DNA of 64,000 nt from Jaltomata sinuosa. Its lineage: Eukaryota > Streptophyta > Magnoliopsida > Solanales > Solanaceae. The notes under the pieces are model-generated. The model was not told the origin of the DNA, did not search any database, and was given only the letters and a program-made list of their open reading frames with translations. How positions within the stretch are numbered: position 1 is the first letter of the stretch; each line of letters begins with the position of its first letter. Location: contig QJPP01003465.1 of assembly GCA_003996215.1 (NCBI GenBank), positions 124,001 to 188,000 on the forward strand, read 5' to 3'. Below, piece by piece: positions 56,552 to 64,000 of this stretch. The position numbers and the translations under genes are program-made.

Positions 56552-57447
56552 AAATTTGATACGCCCAAATTACACTTCAATTAAGAAGCGCAAGCGGTCG
56601 TCGTCAAATATAGAATCCAACCAAGGTTGGGTTCGATCCCATAGGGAATAAAGTGTAAATTAAGTCGTTAGTAATTTAGTTTACTAGTAATCGATAGTTT
56701 TCGGTAATTTAGGGGTGGTTTAAATGTCAAATTCACACAAGTTAACTAACAAGAAACAAATTTTCAAGAGTTTATAATCAATGCGAGAATGAACTAGGGA
56801 AGTATTCACGATGGCGTCGTAACAATTTCGACTCAAAGCTTAACCGGATTCTTTCTACATGTATATCACGATGTGATTGAATTAATGGTATCATTCAAAC
56901 ATTTTTCAACCAAATAGACGAATTTTCTTTTCAATTCTCTCGAACTTGAAAAGATGAAATTTCTTATTTCAATCCTAAACATCAGGTAGATTAATCTAGT
57001 TACAACATTAATCATAAGACGAGAGTTGGTAGTCTCGAATCCTCGTAGTTAATCAAATTTCCCAGTTTTAATCTCTTTGTTCAAGCAAATTAAACCTAGG
57101 CATGTCCTAATATTTGAAACCACTAGAAAACGTTAATAAAAAAATATTAACAACGTGACAACATATATATTGAACCCAATGCTACCCGGAATCTATATTG
57201 CTACTTTTGTCATGGCTCCCACAATCCTAGTTGTGGGAGTTTTAGCCACTCATGCTTGCAAAAACAAAGAATGAAGTAATAGTATTCATAATAATAAGAA
57301 AAGGTTCTTACAAAATAGATGAACACAATCTTCAAGCTTTCCAAGAACAATAAGCCAAAATCCTAAGAACAATCGAAGAAGAAGAAGAAAACGTGTTTGT
57401 GTCGTGTTTTCTCCTCCCAAACTCGTCCAAGACGTCTCACAAAATAT

Positions 57448-58026
57448 CAAAAGAAAGGGAGTTTCAAGTATCTTGGGTCTATTATCCAGGAAAAAGGAGA
57501 GATTGATGAGGATGTCACTCATCGTATTGGCGTTGGGTGGATGAAATGGAGGCTCGCATCTGGAGTCTTGTGTGATAAGAAGGTGCCTACTAAACTTAAA
57601 GGCAAATTCTACAGAGTGGTGGTCCGATCAACTTTGTTGTATGGAGTAGAGTGTTGGCCAGTAAAAAACTCCCATATTCAAAAGATAAAGGTGGCGGAGA
57701 TGAGGATGTTGCGATGGATGTGCGTGTTTACTAGGAGAGATATGATTAGAAATGAGGATATCCGAGATAAGGTGGGTGTGGCGTCGGTGGAAGATAAGAT
57801 GCGGGAAGCGAGGTTGAGATGGTTCGGACATGTGAGGAGGAGAGGCACGGATGCTCCAGTGCGGAGGTGTGAGAGGTTGGCTATGGATGGTTACAGGAGA
57901 GGACGAGGTAGACCGAAAAAGTATTGGGGAGAGGTGATTCGACAGGACATGGCGCAGTTGCAGCTTACCGAGGACATGACCCTAGATAGGAAGGTGTGGA
58001 GGACGCGGATTAGGGTAGAAGAGTAG
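57448..58026 (+). pseudogene. RTE LINE reverse transcriptase, C-terminal fragment (open)
   Basis: An uninterrupted frame of about 190 codons covers only the thumb and C-terminal domain. The catalytic palm with the YADD box lies upstream and was never copied (5' truncation), so the fragment cannot be an active polymerase. The absence of stops suggests a fairly recent insertion compared with the LTR elements around it. Confidence 0.88.
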
Positions 58027-58395
58027 TAGGTTGAAGTGTGTGTAGGCTAGTAGGTAGGAGTGTTTTTCCTTATTGTCCCGACTAGTAATCGTAGTTCTAC
58101 GCTTATAGTTTCTTGTTCTTGGATTCCTCGTGGGAGTATTTCGTGGCAGTGTTGTCTGTTGTTTGTTATTACTTATTACTTTGTATTGTCTCTTGTAGTT
58201 TTATCTTGTATTTTTATCCTGTATCATTATTACGACCTTTTTAGCCTATTTTTTAGACTGTTTTGTCTTTAGCCGGGGGTCTATCGGAAACAGCCTCTCT
58301 ATCTCACCTCTGAGGTAGTGGTATGGACTGCGTACACTCTACCCTCCCAGACCCCACGCTGTGGGAATACACTGGGTATGTTGTTGTTGTTGTTT
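57448..58395 (+). mobile_element. 5'-truncated RTE-type LINE
   Basis: About 948 bases absent from the other Athila-4 LTR. The RT C-terminus reads FKYLGSIIQEKGEIDEDVTH, KGKFYRVVVRSTLLYGVECW, LRWFGHVRRRGTDAPVRRCE and GRGRPKKYWGEVIRQDM, ending RVEE* at 58026; this is typical of plant RTE-clade elements. The 3' UTR has the hallmark text with GGAAACAGCCTCTCTATC and TGCGTACACTCTACCCTCCC and ends in (TTG)n. The same 3' tail is shared by some plant SINEs. The ORF from 57397 begins in LTR sequence, so its first about 17 residues are a chance fusion. Confidence 0.9.
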
Positions 58396-58987
58396 ATGAA
58401 TAATTAAAATAACCCTAACACTGGGTATTTACAGCAGTCCAGGAAATAAAGTCCAAAAATAGAAATTTTGGAATCCCGCTTCGCCTTGACGGGTCGTCTG
58501 ACGGACCGTCATGCATGTGACTGGCCGTCACTCCAACCGTTGCCACTATCCAGTGCATGATCTCCATTAGCTCTGACTTGACGGCTTCCCTGACGGTTTG
58601 TCAACCTATTGATGGACCGTCACTTAAACCGTCACCACTATCCAGTGATTCAGTGCCTGGCTGTCTCATCCTGACGGCTTGGCTGACGGTCAGTCACAGG
58701 TGTGATGGCCCGTCAAGCCAACCGTCACCAATATTCAGTGCCTCCTCTAGCTGCTTCCAGGCTTGGTGGCTCCCCTGAAGGTCAGTCACCTGTGTGACGA
58801 GCCGTCAGGCCCTCCATCATGCCTAACTAGTGTTACTTAGCTTGAGTATTTTTCACTCCCTTTCTATCCTTGTCTCCATTTCCTGCAAATACAACATAAA
58901 AACATCAAAAACCACAAAGGTTGCTTAAAAACTTTTGAGTATTCTTATTTAAAGGCGTCAAATATGCTGTAGAATACCGACACATCA

Positions 58988-59915
58988 GGGGTTTGAGTGA
59001 CCAGTGCCCCTGTGGTGTTTTGGGCACCACGGTGATGCCACACCTACACCATAATGACTGCAGGTGTGCTGATCACTGGTAGATAAAATCAGTTGCCTTC
59101 TTCATTTCACTCCATTCAAACTCATTCATCCATTGCTAAGAGCTCTACCTAGGGGGGAGATTATCCATTATCATCTATTCCACGCCTTCTTCTGGTAATT
59201 TTTATTCCCTCGTCATTCTCGTATTGATTCTACCTTCTTTTTCGCATTTCATTTCTGTTTAATTCTCCAATTGCATGGTGATCCTCTAAAATTAAAGTGT
59301 ACTTTAGGGTTGTTTTAGGCCCCAAATTAAGTCCCGTTCGCACTTAACTTTTGGCCATGGGTTCCTAATCCCGTTGTGAACATAATTGTGAAATTTGTTT
59401 TCACTTTTGTTGCATGGGCCTTGAGGGTCATTTTCTGACCTGATTTCTTGCCTGAATTTTTGTATAGCAATATGGGTGTCATTCTTCATATCTTAACACC
59501 TGGATTATATTCTTGATAGCGTGGCAGTATTGTGAGGCTGTTTGGAAGAGGAAAGCACACGAGTGATGGTTCGTGCTTGCAGTTCGGCCCGGAGGTAGGT
59601 TACGGTTTATTTTCCTTAGACTTGGCTTAGTTAGATTCTATATTTTATAAATCATTGGAACGTTAGGTAAAATCTTAGGGTAGAAATAGTCTTAAATCAT
59701 ATGATTGTATATATTTTCTATTTTGGGACCGTAGAGTAGAATTATACTGTTTGTCCTTAGTTTTGGAGCTTGTAGAATTTCGGTGACTAGCCTAGAATAC
59801 CTAGAATGCATTTAGGGAGGTTTTAGAGGAAGAATAGGTTCTTTTACTTATTTTCTTGTTTTTTTTCAATTTTTGCCTTTTTTTTTCTTGTATTGGTGTA
59901 CATATAGGCCCGAGG
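58988..59915 (+). repeat. Outer family C 3' LTR, segment 2
   Basis: It continues the LTR interrupted at 45473: GC-rich words (GTGCCCCTGTGG, GGGCACCACGGTGATGCC, GCAGGTGTGCTGATCAC), then GGTAGATAAAATCAG as TATA-like, then a CT-rich leader and text resembling 30540-30900 of the nested LTR. It ends at the CCATA site of the solo LTR. Confidence 0.78.
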
Positions 59916-59920
59916 CCATA
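59916..59920 (+). other. Target-site duplication CCATA, left copy
   Basis: CCATA directly before TATCACGACCC, repeated at 63054-63058 after the other LTR end. Confidence 0.85.
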
Positions 59921-62900
59921 TATCACGACCCGATTTCTCAGTCATGATGGCACCTACAACCTCCGGTAGGTGAACCAATCCCCGTAGCCCAGAACAGTTA
60001 GTAATGGGCTACTATCTAGCAAATAAGGAAACAAGACGGATAAAATAGATAACATGGATATAAATATATACATATGCGGAAACTAAACCAAACCCCAAGA
60101 CCTGGTATCATAGTACAGAGCCAAAACTACATACATGGAGTGAAAACTATCCAAAAGAATATATACAGATGTCTCTGAATGGTAATAGAGTACATAAAGC
60201 AAAAGATAACCTAAAGCTAAGCTCCGATCGCCAAGAGCTCACCCTCAGCCTGAAGTAGTCTCCAACAGATCTCCAAGCACGAATCACAACGGTCTAACGG
60301 CGATGGCCCACGCTAGGATCTGCACCCAAAGATGCAGGGGGTAGGGGTGAGCACCAAATGCGAAGCATAAGGTACCCAGTAGGTATCATAGGCCGACTGG
60401 GCACATATAAGATAAAAGAGCAGTAATAGACAGAATAGAAGCAATCAGTCATAGAAATCAACGAAAGGTACACAGGAACTAGCCCAGAGGGAAATCAATA
60501 GAACCACATATGAGGCTAGTAAGCAGAATATACACACCATAGGCACATGTGAAAGTAAGAAATAACGCACCTGGGGTCCTTGCAACAACAGTGTATACAA
60601 ATAAGTTTACGAAATGGACGGTATACCGGTAACCTCAAGTGTAAGAAGAAGAGAGAAAGAGTATTAATAGGCATGCTCAGAAACATGAATCAAACTCAAC
60701 TAATCATACCAATCTCATACTTTTCCATAATAGAGAACAATTATGTAAGTAAAAAGCAAAAGTCTACCTACAGTCCCCCGGCCGCCCATACAACCGAGGA
60801 ACACAAACAAGTGAAAACAAAACCCTCCGGCATCCCATACTACCGGAGCGTACAATCAACAAACAACAAACAAGGGTGGAGCCTCAAACAATGAATGATA
60901 TGATGCATGAAGATCTCAAGTGCCATGGTATCTCTGTATGTACCTCCTCCGGCGCCGATCCGGCCCAGCAGGTAGGTTTCATGGAAGGACTCTGCCCGTA
61001 TACCTCTACTCCACCGTATACCCCTCCTCCGGCACACGCAGCCCATAGCCCCTGGCTCGGATGGCAAGGTCCATGGAGGTCCCAGACCCCATACTAAAAC
61101 TCAGTATCAGAACATGTATCAAGATAGAGACCCAGTCTCGATATCAAGATAGAGACCCAGTCTCGAATATGCATGTCCAGACCCTATCCAGGACTAAAAA
61201 TAGTAGGAAAATATCTCAAAAACCCCTCCAAGGGTGCCCGGGCGTAATCGGGTCTAAACAGTAAAAAGTCATCTCAGGTGCTCGGTCCGACCGAGGCTAA
61301 AAATCATCTCAAGTAACAAGAAAACTCAACTAGCACCCCGGCCCTGCCGAGTCTAGCGATAATCATAAAACTGATGATTTTAAACATAATTTTACTTTCT
61401 TGCCCAAAAATCTCCACAAGTGAAATCAACCATTTCCAAATCATTTCCATAAAAAAGGGGCCCCCCGGGCCATGCAAGGTTTAGAAAACAGTGACAGTAG
61501 GCCCAAAGCCAAAACCACAATAAAACATGGATAAAACCTCTTTATATGCATGGAAATGGTATGATCACACACAATAGCTGCCCCGCAGCTCACAATCAAC
61601 CTATCGACCCTGCACAGGCCCAAAGCTACTCAGCAAGCATAACCAGCCTAGAAGGATAATACTATGCCCGGGACTCGCGGACATTCCCAAAATCCCACCT
61701 TCTATGTTCCAGAGTCAATAAGGCCTCACAGGACCACAAGGGTAAATAAAATATAACGGCAATTACTACAAGCAACGGAGAAATAAAAGTAGGCGGATAT
61801 GAATAAAGCGGTCGAGGTCTGTTGTGCCAACCTAATAAACCAACCCAAGGATGCCCATTAATACAATTTTATTTTATATATACGGAGTCTAGGGAAAATA
61901 AACCGTAACCTACCTGTCGTCCGACGACAAGCTGCTGGAACAACGATGTCCAAGCTCGAACCATTCCGAGAAAATCCAAAACTAAAGCGGAATCGGAATC
62001 GGATTTGGGACGGAATAACTTAACGTAGATAATTGATTTTCCTTTCAGAAATTGAATTATTAACACAAAGTTTTCCTCTCACAATACTCCTTACGTAACA
62101 AATGTGATGTACAGTAGTATGCAAATCATGCACAATTCTTAATTTCATATGTAAGGCACATATAAGTTAGGCAGTACATTATTCCAATGTACTCAGCATG
62201 CTGCCACCTTTCACTGCCACCTTTCACTTTCTATGTGTTGCACTAGCCCTCCACTTCCACGTGGAAGTGGAGGTGGCAACCAATCCGATCCGTTAAGTAT
62301 ATACTCGGGTATTGCATAAATTCGTGGTAAAATAAATATAATATTTTAAATATACCATAATTCATAGAAAATTATTTCGAACAAAACTTACTATATTATA
62401 ATAATAAATTTCAACGTAACTAATTTTACTATCTCCGTTAAAATATTACGGAGTATAAAAACCTTATAAAATAAATACATATACACTTATATCGTATCAA
62501 AGATATTTTTCATGAACCTTTAAAATATTTTAAAAAGGTAATAATAATATAATATTTTTTACCAAATTCAACTTTTAAATAAATATTTCAAATACACGCA
62601 CGATGCTAATAAAATTCTTAAGTTTAGGCTCGTAATTCGCCAACGCACGATTTCGATACTCAAGAATTCTCTCGGGATCCTCCCTTATATTTTATCACTG
62701 TTTCGGAATTGAAATGGCATTTTAAGACGTGAAATTGAGGCTTAAATCGAGTTTAACCCAACCCGGTTCGCGACCCGGTTCGCAACCCATTTTCTGCCAG
62801 ATAGTCCGCGGTAAAACAGTCATAACTCTTTACTCCGAGATCAGTTGAATGTGACGTTTTGTGCGTTGGAAACTAGACTCGTAGACCTTCGATTTGGTAT

Positions 62901-63053
62901 TTCGGGGGACTTCTAACTCTTTATATATTGGGAGAAAAGCCCTGATACATTTGACCCAAAGTTCAGAAAATTTGTTAAAGGTCTTACGATATCTTTTGTC
63001 GATTTGCTTGACTTCAAAACTTAAACGTGGAAATGACTGGAAGGGTCATTACA
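59921..63053 (-). repeat. Solo LTR of a family C-like chromovirus, minus strand (3.1 kb)
   Basis: On the minus strand it starts TGTAATGACCC (63053) and ends GGGTCGTGATA (59921), the termini of the nested family C LTRs, flanked by CCATA duplications. There is no internal sequence, so it is a solo LTR left by LTR-LTR recombination. It contains a 26-base perfect palindrome at 62248-62273, a 13-base tandem (TGCCACCTTTCAC) at 62202-62227 and an exact 25-base tandem at 61117-61166. AT-rich sequence fills 62300-62600. ORFs inside resemble nothing. Confidence 0.88.
62248..62273. promoter_or_regulatory. 26-bp perfect palindrome with central G-box
   Basis: The arms CCTCCACTTCCAC and GTGGAAGTGGAGG meet at CACGTG. 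CCACGTGG is a plant G-box, a binding site for bZIP and bHLH factors. It is about 780 bases into the solo LTR, the same place as the palindromic arrays of the related LTRs, so probably in U3. TGCCACC upstream and GGTGGCA at 62272-62278 extend the symmetry. Confidence 0.6.
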
Positions 63054-63058
63054 CCATA
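63054..63058 (+). other. Target-site duplication CCATA, right copy
   Basis: It follows the LTR terminus GGGTCATTACA and pairs with 59916-59920. Confidence 0.85.
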
Positions 63059-64000
63059 TCGTGGATTGGAAAAAGTGTCAGGTTAGTTATCTTGTTTGGA
63101 GGGTGTTTTACCCTGATTGACTGATATTCTCTGAACATGGCATCATATCTCATTGCTGCATCGAATGACTATTGGTTTTTGAAATGAAAGAATTTTGAGA
63201 TTTTTGGTTCAAATTCGGGATCTTACTTAACCACTGGTTTTTGCAAAGAAAGGAAAGTACCACTATTATGCCGGTCTGATGGAAATTTCTGAACCCTATA
63301 TCTATTTTTACTTTCCCATTGAGGAGTCCAAGGCTCGAGTCCAGGCGGCTCGAGGAGCATATATCCATGTTTTACTTTTATGCATATGTTGATAAGCTCG
63401 AGGTTCCTTGCAGTCGCCTGGGGTACCAGATATTGGGATTTAATTTTTTGCATTGGCCATACTCTATATCATATCATCTCACGATACATTGCATCGCATT
63501 ATCTATGTGTACTTGGAGTGCTTTTACCTATTTTATCATTATTTTCTTCTCCGTCAACTTAGTTAGCTCTATTTTTGTTGATAACTAGATTTAGGTGTAT
63601 CCTGTAGTTAGCTTACTTTCCTGTAGTTTATATTATATTTTATCTTTCTAAACTCAGTCAACCTATGATTCCTACTGGGTACCCATTATTTTTGGTACTC
63701 ATACTACACTCTACATCTTTTTCTGATGCAGCACCTACTACGAGCCACCCTTGCTGATTCTCCTATCGTTCATGGCTACCTGTTGTTCGAATGATGGTGA
63801 GCTCCTAGCGTTTTGGAGAAATTTACTACTTTCCATTTATCGTTTTGTCTATATTTTGTATTTTGGATAGACAGTACTTGTTGTACACCCACTCCATTCT
63901 TTAGACACTCTTGTACCGGTGATACCAGGTCCGGGGTTAGTTCTTGTGTATAGCTATTATTTATAGGTCACTTTAGCCATTTTCGTATATTTGTTATAGT
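63059..64000 (+). repeat. Outer family C 3' LTR, segment 3 (runs off window)
   Basis: It resumes the outer LTR. CAACCTATGATTCCTACTGG and GTACCCATTATT with ACTCATACTACACTCTACAT parallel 32566-32640 of the nested LTR, and CACTCTTGTACCGGTGATAC parallels 32830-32860. The LTR end is not reached. Short ORFs here resemble nothing. Confidence 0.75.

Larger units (their letters stand above)
45474..58987 (-). mobile_element. Athila-4, minus strand, inserted in the outer LTR
   Basis: Reading leftward: 5' LTR 58987-56557 (with a LINE insertion), primer binding site, gag, PR, RT-RH, IN, post-pol motif, palindromic array P1, TATA/leader, array P2, extra ORF, polypurine tract, and 3' LTR 46288-45474, which lacks its last about 670 bases. 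It is the autonomous-type counterpart of Athila-2. Every gene has breaks. No target-site duplication can be defined because the 3' LTR end is missing. Confidence 0.88.
56557..58987 (-). repeat. Athila-4 5' LTR, with LINE insertion
   Basis: On the minus strand it starts TGATGTGTCGG at 58987 and ends GGGCGTATCA at 56557. Without the insert at 57448-58395 it is about 1.48 kb, close to the Athila-2 LTR (1.5 kb). The palindromic array lies at 58486-58825 (for example TGACGGACCGTCA at 58499-58511, 6+1+6), four units of about 90 bases with the shared closing text CACTATCCAGTG. Confidence 0.88.

Noticed and set aside
57397..58026. A 209-codon host gene
   Set aside because: It is the C-terminus of an RTE LINE reverse transcriptase read through from LTR sequence; there is no intron, promoter or complete domain.

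Overview
The window is plant nuclear heterochromatin made almost entirely of decayed, nested LTR retrotransposons. I found no host gene, rRNA gene or functional tRNA gene. The Ty3/gypsy lineages (Tekay/Del-type chromoviruses and Athila-type elements with an extra ORF after pol), the RTE-type LINE tail and an apparent plastid-DNA insertion indicate a eudicot. A solanaceous source is my best guess, from the look of the chromovirus families, but the sequence does not prove it. Every coding region carries stops, frameshifts or lost catalytic residues. The longest clean reading frame is a 397-codon RT-RNase H stretch at 52472-53665 (-).

Layout, left to right. (1) 1-9073: chromovirus family A: LTR end, internal region with gag-PR-RT-RH-IN, a full 2.9 kb LTR, then the start of a second internal region. 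(2) 9074-20073: Athila-2 (+), a non-autonomous element. Its 5' LTR is broken by scrambled family A pol pieces (9363-11659). It keeps gag and the extra ORF, but PR-pol is deleted. (3) 20074-25435: 3' part of chromovirus family B (PR end, pol, PPT, 2.1 kb LTR). (4) 25436-28164: two LTR-like remnants on the minus strand. (5) 28165 to the right edge: an outer chromovirus (family C) with three nested insertions: a complete related element at 29335-41324 with TSD CATCA, whose 3' LTR holds a fragment that looks like plastid DNA; Athila-4 (-) at 45474-58987, whose 5' LTR holds a truncated RTE LINE; and a solo LTR (-) at 59921-63053 with TSD CCATA.

The most interesting structure is not a gene. Five LTR families of two lineages carry, just upstream of a TATA-like box, an array of short GC-rich dyad-symmetric words. 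The position is shared but the word differs from family to family. In both Athila elements the element's own word recurs in two further arrays inside the element: one just after the post-pol motif, upstream of an AT-rich TATA-like sequence and a CT-rich leader, and one just before the extra ORF, next to a candidate splice acceptor. I read this as a possible second transcription unit with its own promoter and intron serving the extra ORF. This is inference from layout and untested.
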